DNA of 64,000 bases from Cardiocondyla obscurior (lineage: Eukaryota; Arthropoda; Insecta; Hymenoptera; Formicidae): positions 6,820,001 to 6,884,000 of the forward strand of contig NC_091869.1 of assembly GCF_019399895.1 (NCBI RefSeq), read 5' to 3'. Below the pieces are notes generated by a model. That model saw nothing but the letters and a program-made list of their open reading frames with translations, was not told the DNA's origin and did not search any database. Below, in pieces: positions 23,863-34,212 of the stretch. Within the stretch, counting starts at the first letter, position 1; the number at the start of each line of letters is the position of its first letter. The translations under genes and the position numbers were made by a program.

Positions 23863-26800
23863 GCAGCCGCTGTCGTCCGTTCGTGGCAAACGGTTTTTCC
23901 CGCAATTTCCTCGGGACTGCTTGTTACGCAAGTTTTCCACCCCAATTGACTGCCCCCCTCCTCGGCCAGATTATTTTTATAATTTTTCTTGGCGCCCGCC
24001 CTCTCGCCATGAGAGCAACCCTTTGGCCGCCTCGAAACGAGGCTGCCCAACCCTTCACGCAACCCCTGCACCTGCTCGCCGTTAATTTTTATTAGGCGAG
24101 CGAATGACGCGAGAGCACCTCCAGCTCGATTAACAAAGCTGTCTGTAAGGTCTCCTTGCCTCGTATAAGGCGTTTTAATTACAGCGACCGGCAAGAAACT
24201 TTTTTCATTTTCAGCCCGAGCTAACGTTAAAAATTCATGGAAATTAATCCATTTGCGAACATGTCGTGTCGTGTTCCGAAAGCAACGTTTCGCAAAATCT
24301 ATCATTCCTTTAACAATAATTTATTTTTCAATATCGGGACATACGTTCTCTAAATAAATCATATAGATTTCTATCAATTTTGCCGAACAACAGGAAACTG
24401 AAAGGAAATATAGATCATTTAATTTCAGTAAAAAAAAAAATTAATTAATTAATAAAACTGCTATAGTACATGTTTACAATACAGTTAAGTTTACGAATAC
24501 TTAACGCGCAAAGTACCACGGCACTTTAACCTCGAATATGAAATACAAGCACTCGTAATCCGGCTTGCGACTGTTAAATATAAAATCCGCGGCAAACGTC
24601 GGAGTGAAAGCTGGTCCGTTCGGAGAACAATAAAGTAATCAGACGAAATTTTCAGATCGAGCGCGGAGGAAAGCACGGAAAAACTCGGCGGAGGTTTTAA
24701 ATGCGGGCAACCGCCCCCGGTAGGGCGAGGGAACGTCGAGAGTTCCTGCATTTCACGAGCCATTGTACACGCTCCTTCCGCATCGAAAGAATTTTAATAT
24801 TTGCCAATTTAGCCAGCCTCCGGGAGGTAAAGAGCCGGATTTCCCCGGGTGCGATAACCACATCAAGGCGCCTCCGACGGTTCAACTTTTACCTTTGCGC
24901 CGGTCAGCCCGCGCGCACCGGCCCCGAAGAAAGAACCGTAACGAAACGGAATACGTACGCCTCGAAACAACCTCGAAATCAACGAATGTGATTACAATGA
25001 GCAACAGAATGGCCGATTAACAAGCCCGAGAAACGGCACGCTTCTGATATTGCTGCCTTTTCTACCGAACAGTTTCGCACACACATCGCTTAAGTTGAAC
25101 TGCAAATACTGCATCGAATACATAGTCCGCTGCGCGCGGAAAATTAAATCTTATCCCTTACGATAAATATTCAAAAGACGTCGTTAAAAGGTCTAAGTAT
25201 TATTAAAAAAAAAAAAGAAATATCTGGACCAACTTTCACCTCGAGATTTATTACGATCTTACCAGTGAAAACTTTGAATGTCCTAGTACGGGTCATTAAA
25301 TCAAATAAACTATTTTCTTGCCGATCACGCACAGGCGACCTTAGCGGAATGAAAGGAACAGGCGTGAGTAGATGCGAGTGTCGTGGCGAACTTTGATATT
25401 TCGTAATTCCATTGCTTGCAATTAGGGCCGGTAATTACCATAACCATTAGCGGGCCAGCGGGACGCGGGTCCGAGAAACTACCCGGAACACTCGGGATAC
25501 CCCGGTTGTGTTCTGCGGACATAAATACTGGTGGTCAGGCCGCCGGTGGAGAGCGGTGACCGTTCTCGGGGCGGGAACGCGCGAACTCCCCCGACGGCGC
25601 TGGACACACAATCAGGAACTTGCCTGAGGAATGCGACCGCAGCCAGTTTCTTAGAGCGGTCGAATTAAACTCGTTCCGCGCGCCAACGCCGAGGAAACGG
25701 CGTTCCATACGGTCGGCAAGGACCGCAACCGGAAAGATGTCCGAGGTTGGAGACGGAAACGATGGCACGCGGCCAGAACGCTCGAAATCCCACGCCTCTC
25801 CTCTCACGAGAGCGGAGCGCAGCATAATACGTAAACAATGTACATACATATATCATTGCAATTATTCCGTCAATGCAAGTATATCTATTTCTTTTCCTTT
25901 TTTTTTAACTTTAATCGATCTCAAACTTCCATGGAAACGGCAAACTGTATCGTATAAATATCTCACGGCAAAGCGGAGTTCCATTCGCGTCGATAACCAG
26001 CGTTCGCTTTAGAACCGTTAATATTCATCTTAATACAAAGTGAGTGTATTTCCGGGGACGAGAAACGTGATAATAATCGGGAGTAAGCGAGGTCGCGAAT
26101 GTCGAGTTTGAAGAGTAAATTCAATTAATTCAGCGTATCGAGTTTAAACCAGTCGCAGCGTCTGAAATGTCCAATTTTCTGAATGGAAAAACACATTAGC
26201 CAAATGTTCAATTGGTGCTGCGACGCGGCTCTCGCCCGGCAGCCTCGCGCTTCGCCGACACCGCAACTGCATTTCCTCTGCAGTGCCCCAACAACTTTGA
26301 CTCCGCTCCATCCCTCGTGCATCTATTTTCTTTTATACCGTCACACACTCCTTCGCATCCTTCCTCGACTTTCTCTCTCCCTCTCGGTTTCTCCGTAACG
26401 GTATCAATTAATCTGGCCCTCCAACCCTGCTCACGTTGAACGTTCACCCGACGCGCATTGGTATTTCCGGCTGAAACTTCGTTTCCTAATCTACGCGCCG
26501 AGGTTTCCATCCCCTTCCCGTATTTTCGTTTCGCGGCCGGGAGATTGTTACATTACAGCCAGTCCCTCTCTAACGTCAATTATTATAATTTTCTTCTACA
26601 AAAATAACAAAAGTTTTGATACGCAGAAGGTAATAAAAAAAAAAAATTAAATACGAAGCATTAACGACATACGTAATAATTTATAAGGTATTAATTATAA
26701 ACAGATACGGACGGCTAGACGTTCAAATAATAATTCTAACTACGGTGGCTGTTCATTTTCTCGATCTCATTCCGACGGATCCGTAAGTCTCGAGGGATGC

Positions 26801-27271
26801 GAGATGTCCCGAAGTCGATAGTGATTAAAACTTTGACTTAAACTACCCGACCAGAACTCGGTTGGCTATTCGAGGATCGATTTGGTATTCCGGATATGTG
26901 AGAACCTGCGAGTTCGGCGCAACGAATTGATCCGTTGTACAAGGAATGAAAATTGACACGGACACGATGGCAATGATCAATGCCGATCGCAAGTGTGGCG
27001 TCGCACTATATTCGCAAGGATGCTCTCGGATTGCCTCGAAAATTTCAGCTTCGTGATATCTGAGATAATAACGTTCCCGAGTGATGGGTGATAGACGAGA
27101 AATTGTAATGAATCATTGAAAAGAAAGCTCGTTGATGCTAAAGATTAAAGTATTTAAGTTATTAAGCAAATGTACAAGAAGTATATCCTATATGGGGGTT
27201 TGACATGCGGGTCTAAATGCCGACTAAGCACCATAAAATTTCCATCGATCGTGACGACGACGTCGACGAAA

Positions 27272-27298
27272 AGAGAGAGAGAGAGAGAGAGAGAGAGG
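27272..27298. repeat. (AG)n microsatellite
   Basis: About thirteen uninterrupted AG units, 240 bp upstream of module B exon 1. Confidence 0.9.
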
Positions 27299-27540
27299 CG
27301 CCAGGAAGACTGACATGCCGATTTATAACGCACTAAACTCGACGATGCGTGTGATCTGCGTGCGTCTCACGCATACGCGTCCCTCTACGCCACCCAGTAC
27401 AGATATTGATTCGCGTCAATTATCGTACATAGAAGCGAGAATTTAAATCCTATCTATAAAAAATTGGTGTGACGCCTGAATAGTTAATAATCTATTCTAT
27501 TGTTGCCGTTTATTACATTATATATTTTTTTTTGTTACAG

Positions 27541-27860
27541 ATTAACGCAGCTGCATCCACTGCTGTCAACGAAAGTGTCGTAACCGCCGATATTATTAAT
27601 TATACGAACCGCAGCCGGTTCGTCGGTCGTTCCAGAAGTTCCGTACAGTATATTCGGACGTAATTTTTTGGCATGGCTTTATTCTAAACGCGAGTGCCGG
27701 ACAGAAACGCGCGAAAGTAATCAATAAATTTCGCGATTGTAAAATCACGGTCGGGGTGTTCGCGAGTGACTTGTCCGCGGAAGGATGACTCGACACGTCC
27801 CATCTGAGAGGAGGAGCAGGCCCGGGAAAAGGCATCATGCATCGGCGGAGCAACTTTTAG
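27541..27860 (+). other. module B exon 1, probable alternative leader exon
   Basis: The acceptor is a T-rich tract ending GTTACAG at 27540; the donor is AG|GTAAAT at 27861. The last 57 nt (27804-27860) match module A exon 1 at about 91%; the preceding 260 nt do not align, so the two first exons have private 5' parts joined to a shared 3' part. As in module A, an ATG (27837) opens a short frame, here MHRRSNF, whose TAG is the last codon of the exon. A different ATG at 27785 opens a 34-codon frame that crosses the splice and ends at TAA 28000-28002 in the second exon; it includes HASAEQLLV and is rich in Arg and Ser. That frame is disrupted in module A. I read the exon as 5' UTR with small upstream frames, or as encoding a 34-aa micropeptide. 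Confidence 0.6.
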
Positions 27861-28002
27861 GTAAATATAAATTTTTTTTTTTTTTAGAAAATTTTTTTTA
27901 AAATAAAGCTTTGCTTTTACATTAATTTAAATACTAACATGTCTAAATTAATATGTTTTATTTTTTGTTACAGTCACCGGCAGAATTTTACAACTCCGCT
28001 AA
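27785..28002 (+). CDS. possible 34-aa spliced small ORF in module B
   Basis: Reading from ATG 27785 to 27860, then 27974 to the TAA at 28000-28002, gives 34 codons. The amino-terminal half is basic (RRSRPGKRHH), followed by a short hydrophobic end (QLLVTGRILQL). The start context is GAAGGATGA (purine at -3). In module A the same frame lacks the ATG, carries a one-base gap and has TAA at 7934-7936. Two of the differences between copies are silent in this frame (GAA/GAG and CAG/CAA), a hint of past coding use, but the module A breaks argue against a conserved peptide. No family is recognised. Confidence 0.15.
27861..27973 (+). other. module B short intron (113 nt)
   Basis: Begins GTAAAT, is A/T-rich throughout, and ends TTTTGTTACAG like its counterpart in module A. 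Only the 3' end aligns between copies. Confidence 0.6.
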
Positions 28003-28017
28003 AGCTTATGCTGATTG
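27974..28017 (+). other. module B exon 2 (44 nt)
   Basis: Same length as module A exon 2, 35 of 44 positions identical, same acceptor (GTTACAG) and same donor (GTAAGTC at 28018). ATG at 28008 is in the same position as ATG 7951 of module A. Read from it, both copies encode Met-x-Ile before the donor in the same phase, so either leader could supply the same start to a shared downstream exon. That exon is not in evidence within the window. Confidence 0.6.
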
Positions 28018-28063
28018 GTAAGTCGCATAATTTCTTTTTTTTGTACTTTGTAATGGGGGTCTT

Positions 28064-28100
28064 TTAAAAAATAGCGCGCGCTACACGCGCTATTTTTTAA
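28064..28100. repeat. 15-bp perfect hairpin in the intron flank of module B
   Basis: TTAAAAAATAGCGCG at 28064-28078 is followed after 7 nt by its exact reverse complement at 28086-28100. It starts 47 nt downstream of the exon 2 donor. Module A has the left arm (TTAAAAAATA, CGCG) but not the matching right arm. It could be a splicing-related RNA stem or a remnant inverted repeat at the duplication edge. Confidence 0.6.
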
Positions 28101-28828
28101 GGTTAAATTAAAAAAAAAATCCACACGAATTACAATTGAAAGTATGGTCCATTGCAACCTCGACATTTCTCCTTTGCCACGTCACGTCATGAACGTTAAG
28201 AGAAGTATCACGGTCGAGTAGGGTAGCAATTCCGCCGTTTCGCATAAATATTTTTCATCACAGTTTTCCTCTCGCGACCAAGAGGGAAATGTTTATCGTA
28301 TATTATGGGTGATGGGGGTTAAGCGCGGTGGAAACATTTGTTAGGATAAATTCCAGCTGTCTGCAGGAAAGAGAGAAAACGGACGAGGCGGTCGAAAGTT
28401 CGGAACATAACGAATTACTCGAATATTTAATGTATATACGTGATTTCGGATTTCGTTAGTGTGCAAAATAGTTTGGAACGAGGGATCCGACATTCGCTCT
28501 CGTATCAATTACCTAACTACCCCGCCATGAAGGGGTGAGTACGCATGCGAAGGAACGAAAAAAAAATTTCTTTTTTTTTTAATAAAGAAAAAAAGAGATA
28601 AGCGCGAGACGATTCTAGTCGGTCCGCGCCATTTGTCTGCCGCCAACTTTTTAATTAATATAACATCGCCGAGATGTCCGGCCTCGCGAAAATCAGAGGC
28701 GGTCGGCATTTTAATCCTTTTCAGAGATACATTTCGCACGTTCGTGGATTAGTCGGCCTTAATTTGCCACAATGTATGTGCGTTATCGCGCTGGCGGTCA
28801 ATTTAATTATCGCTATGCCGCAGCAACG

Positions 28829-28856
28829 GAGAGAGAAAGAGAGAGAGAGAGAGAGA
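28829..28856. repeat. (GA)n microsatellite, one interruption
   Basis: GA units with a single GAAAGA interruption. Confidence 0.85.
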
Positions 28857-31800
28857 ATACTTAATGCTAATTGCAATCAAGCCGATCGTATAATATAACA
28901 AATTCAACTCTTGATTTTATATTTAAAAAATATCGAAGAAAGTAAAGTTCGGCTCCGCGCTTTTTATAGAAATAATCCTGTCTCACAATTCAACAACATC
29001 CGAGCTATCGATCATTGCGCGAAAGTAATTTATGTCAATTTTCTGAAGCTGATAGATAAACGAGAATGAAAAAAGTGACGACGGCGTGATGATGAACTGT
29101 ACACCTGCGCGATCGTGACATGGCTTTTTGTTTTTTCTTTTTTTTTTCTTTTCTTTATCGAAATGAAGACAAAAGTATTTTTAGTAACGAGATTGTCGTT
29201 CGCGCTCTCCCGTCGCAATTCACAAAAATTGCGTGGACCGGATGCGAAATTCGGTTGATGCGCTTCGCGCGCTCGCCTATTCTTATTCCCGCGAAATAAC
29301 CTTAAATTCTGTTTGCCAGTTCTTTTTACACAAAGGACCGGATATGTAGATCGGGCATCGGGGGGTCTTCTTCGTATGAAAGGCTAATATCGCGGCGCTA
29401 CGTGTTCCGCGTGCGCGATGCCGATTGCCGAGGCAGGCAGCGTCAGAGAGACATAAGGATACGCGAGAAGAGGAGCACCCACTATAAAACCATTGCTCCG
29501 CTGATCATAAGAGGGACGATTGTATTCAAATCGTCTCCCTATGTATCTCGCGATCGAAGCCAGACAGGAAGAAAGACAACGAAAAAGAGATAGAGAGAGA
29601 GAAAAAGAGGAAGCGTATCTTTTTTTCATAAATCCATAACGCGAGTTATAAAACAACCATTTGATGGTGGAAAATATCGGGCGGGCAACCCTCGAGATGA
29701 TTTGCTGATGTATCATTTTTATTGCCGTATGAAAGTCTTTATATTGGATAAATTTCCATACGAAGTGCGTAGACATCGACGCCTCTTGATTACTTTAACA
29801 AAGTGCGAAATATACAGTGTTAACGAAATTGAAAGCTAAAACGTTGTCAAAAGATATTTATGAAATATGCGAATTATATAATTATTAATAAAAAAAAAAA
29901 GATAAAGGGGAATCTATATATTTTGTTCGATGCATTTTATTTTGACGGAAAAAAAAAACGGGACAATCGACAAGTTGGTGGAAATACGGTTTCAATGTGA
30001 ATTTTCCGCATGTGCTGAAAATGTCTCTGCTTGACTGCCCATGACAAGATTGCTCGTCGTATACGACGACGATGACGACGGCGACAAGAACCAGGACGAA
30101 GACAACGAGAATGGTAGCACTGGCATCATCCTGTTTTCTCCTCGTCGCGAGTAGTAAAGGCGAATCGTGCTTTTCGGACGAAATAAGCGGGGTAGTAACG
30201 TCTGGAGCGGACAGATCCCATTCCGGATTGCAGATCTGCCACCCGCAACCCGCCCGACCCTGTGCCTGACCGCGGATCGGGCGCAAAAGTTTGCCTCGCT
30301 CTCTCTCTCTCCCTTTCTCTCTTCTCGCTCATCGCACTTTGCAGGTGAAACAAGGGACCTCGTCCGGAAGAGAATTCCGATACATAGCGCCGGCTGTATT
30401 GGCGCAACCGCGACCAATATTGCTGTAGGTTAAATCGCTATAACACAGCAGCAATTTAGAAAATAATTCGTGATACGTACTACATCGATAAAAGTTACGA
30501 CCGACGATAGGGATAAAAAAAAATCTCGATTATTTCGCGTTCCTAAAAAAAAATATATATATGGGTAATGAGATCAATCTGTATTCGCCGTTCGAAGCTA
30601 AGAAATCAGTTCAAAATCCTAAATAAAATATATGATTTTACGAGCGCGCCTTCGCGTCGTCAGAAAATTTCATTTTCGCGGCACGAGTCGCAACTGTCTT
30701 CCGCAGTTCGGCTCGCGACACATAAGCGAATATCGGCGGGCATTGTTGCGCGTATAACTTTAGCTGTCAACAGTTTTACGATCCGCTGGTCGCGCGTCCT
30801 CTCCTCCCGTCACCCTTTTCTTTCTCATCGCCGAAATCGACGCCTTCGTCCCTCACCCTTTCCCAGGATCGTTCGCCCGTCATCCATCTCTCGGCAAGTG
30901 CATTTCATTTTCGCGAGCGGACGTATACCAGGGCGTCTGCGGGAAAATTTATGAACAGCTCCATCGCGAGGCGAGCTACGTGGCACGAAATTTCGCCGGC
31001 GGCGAAAAATACGCGCGACCGGTTTTGCACGCGAGATTTTTACGACTTTACGCGGCCACGGGATAAGCGGTAAACACGTTCCGAGCAACGGCGGTTTTTT
31101 CCTCAACTGTCGAAAGAGCAAAGGGTCCGAGAAAAGGGATTTAAGTACAATGACACGTGCAAGTACGAAGAAAAATGGGTGCTAAACATTTTTTTTTTTT
31201 TTTACATACACCGCGCGACGCGATCACATCGTAATATCTACGGCGGGGCAAAATCCGAATAATACACGTTTAAATATTTTGCAGACGAGGCATATAGATA
31301 AAAATAGAATTAATTAACCCAAGCATCGCGCTTTTGGTAGTAACAAATTTCTCACCGCGCTAGTGCTTACAACAAGGAGAGAAATTGCCGGAACTGCTGC
31401 AAGTTTAGATTTCCCCGACCGACCAAGCGATACATCGAGCATACATACAAATACGGAGGAACATAGGCACGATCTTATCCCGCGGGAATATAGCAATCTT
31501 GCAAATATTTGGATGAATTACACGTACAACGTCGAATCACGTTGGCTCGGCTCGCGCGCAGAAGTTTGATTTCGCCATGAATATGCAGGCGCTTTTATCC
31601 GCGTGGCGTCTTAATAAATTATATATCCTTTAGCAAATACGGGAAATGGTTGTTTCTTTTCGCGGGCGCGGTACGAATGTCGCGAAAACACGGCCGAAGT
31701 TTTAAAGACGACATCACGTTATATATCGCGCGGGAGAACTCGGTTATATTTGCGGATAATATTGACCAGGGCTGTCACACCCTCCAACAAATTTCATATT

Positions 31801-34183
31801 TCCTCTTCGGTAGTATCTTCGACCCCGTAAGTACTTGGAGCTGCGGGATCGACACTCTAACTCCGTGCTCTTCCCTGCTGCCGCGCACCTCCTCTCATAT
31901 GATATTTTCTTTCGGGCGTGTTCGAGTATTTACACGCATAATCTTCATATTTATTCGCGTTATCACTTCGCAGACGTATAAATATTTTCCCCGATTAAGC
32001 GAAAAGAGCAGAGACGCCCGGAATAATTATCCACGAACTTCACGTGCGCGCATGCATAATTACACGCACGAAATGGAATTGCGCATTTCGTAATTACAAT
32101 CCATTTCATTATATTAAGTCGTTGCCAGTCACGTTTAATTATTTTAATTTTATAACTCACACGTGGCTGCGTTGCGCGATTAAAACAGGCGCTTTAAAAT
32201 ATGTTTAACGATTCCTTTCAGCCGTCTTTGTTTTATCACGGAGGAGGACGTTCTTCGTAAACGGCAAGATATCTTTTATTTTTTATTCTAAATTCACGGT
32301 ATTGTAGCAAATTACAATCACGGCTGCGAAGCTGAAAATGCCGCTGTGTATCTCCTCTACGAAATTGCGCTACCGATATCGCCCCGTAGTAATTAAGGTA
32401 AACGACGCGTAGGAAGTTTACGGACCCAACAAACTCCCGCGACCGGATATTTTATTTAACCAAAAAAGAAAGAAACCCGCGCGAACGGTGTCGCACTTGT
32501 CGGAATACAAGGCGTTACATTCGGTGCCGCGATATTGGCTGCACTCTGGGCCCCGGCGCGTTAAGGGAGCGCGCCTTGGCGCGGTTTGTTCTTGTTGTTG
32601 TTGTTCGACAAACTGTTGCAAAATTACTAGCCGGCCTGCTCTGCGCACCGTAGCCAACGTTAACGATATTTGCAGCTGGACCGGTCGTGAAGTTCTCGGA
32701 CCTCCATTCTCGTCCCTTGCCCCTACGTGTTTCACCCCCCCTTCGACGTCGTCGTCCGTGAGTAGCAAAGGACTCGCCACGGCTAATGGTCAAGTCGCCG
32801 CGACCTGCACGACCACAAAGTGATCGCCTTCCTCACTTCCCGACTTCACACAGGATATTTCCAGCGTGAAGCACAAGGTACCGGATGGTCCGGCGAGCAC
32901 AAAAGCCACGCGCCGCAAGTAACAAAACTTAAACAATATGTATCGAGACGGGAGCAGACAATTCGTGACTTGCGTGTCAATTCCGCTTTACCCTGGTCAC
33001 TCGCGCGGCCGAGATTTAAAAACGATAAAACGATCGAGAAACGGGCCGAGGAAAAAAAAAGAAAAAAAAAAAAAAAAAATTAAGGGCACACAACCGCGCC
33101 CGCAGCGCGTTCCCTGATTTTAATTTGACGCAAAGTACAAAGGAGAGCGGAGGCCGGTCCGATCGCCGAATTACGAGAAAATCTCGGGCGTAACAACCGA
33201 TTAACGATCCGCGGCTAATTGCGATTGTGTCGGCTCGCCGAGCTACGAGCCGAAGACGAGGAGGGATTAAAAAATGTTCCGATATAAAAGCAGAAACGGC
33301 GCGCGGCTACGCCTGCAAGAACGCACGAGGGAGTCGACGCTGGCGGGACGGAGGAGAAAATCCAAGTAATTAACAACTTTTTGAAGCCAAGGGATAATCT
33401 CTGGACGGATTCCCTTCGTTTGGCTAAAAGAGTTTTCCCCGGCGCTAAGCCGTGACCATTTGGCCGACTACGTCGTAGTCGTCCTCGTCTCCTCGTCATC
33501 GTTCTCGTCCTTTCCCTGAATATCGTCCTATTCTGTCGTCCCACCTCGGTGTTTATAATTAAACTTTTTTCCCTCCCCCTTTCACCCCCCTTTGCCTCTC
33601 TACGGCACGCCTCTATCTTTCGTCGTGGCCATCCTTAGTGATTCTAATTGTCGGCAAACTTCCCCGAGCAATCTCTCTCTTTCTCGCCTTTTTCTTTTCG
33701 AGGAAGAATATTAGGAGCGATTAATCTCGCGAATCTCGCGTTTATCGAGATACATGATCAATCAGCGAGCTATTAAAATGCACTTCTACTTTACAGCGAT
33801 CCATAAAGGCGTCAATTTTATCCGTAACGCGCCGGCAAGAGATTATTTTCCATCGCGCGAGGTATAAGCACGCGATTAGATGCATCGCGGCGCGGAATAG
33901 CGCTTCGCCAGTTTCCTAAGCGCGTTTCCAAAATAGTCGGCGAATTCGAAATTTTACGAAATAATGGCTTGCGCAAATAATGACTGTCCATATGATCCGC
34001 AGCTTTTCATACAACTCGCAACGTTCTCGGTGAGAACTTTTAATACCACGCGCACACAACGTACACTTTCGCGCTCTGCACACACGCACACGCGTACATA
34101 AGCGCGCAGTCGAAGCTCGTTGGCGGCTGCTTAGCTGTTTACCGTCTGGCACGTCGTCGACAGGGATTGTTCGTATCCTTCTT

Positions 34184-34212
34184 CCACGCGTGCACGCGTG
34201 TACGTGCGGGCA
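34184..34212. repeat. alternating purine-pyrimidine tract with a 16-bp palindrome
   Basis: CACGCGTGCACGCGTG at 34185-34200 is a perfect palindrome and continues into TACGTGCG, giving about 24 bp of strict purine-pyrimidine alternation. A related stretch of CACACGCACACGCG lies about 100 bp upstream. Such DNA can adopt Z-form or cruciform structure under supercoiling. Confidence 0.6.

Larger units (their letters stand above)
20166..27540. other. non-coding interval upstream of module B
   Basis: No supported gene was seen. It holds the AAAAT array at 20562-20588, a CT-rich/GA-rich patch at 20840-20895, GA arrays near 22241-22280, a CT array at 23825-23862, GC-rich patches at 22850-23130 and 25440-25600, a balanced patch at 26740-27130 and the AG array at 27272-27298. 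A very strong acceptor-like tract (about 22165-22206) and a 44-nt acceptor-donor pair (20615-20658) are noted but have no supporting frame. Confidence 0.45.

Noticed and set aside
29384..29776. 130-codon minus frame with ordinary amino-terminal residues
   Set aside because: The ATG context is poor and the second half is a CT-repeat product (Ser/Leu); nothing supports expression.
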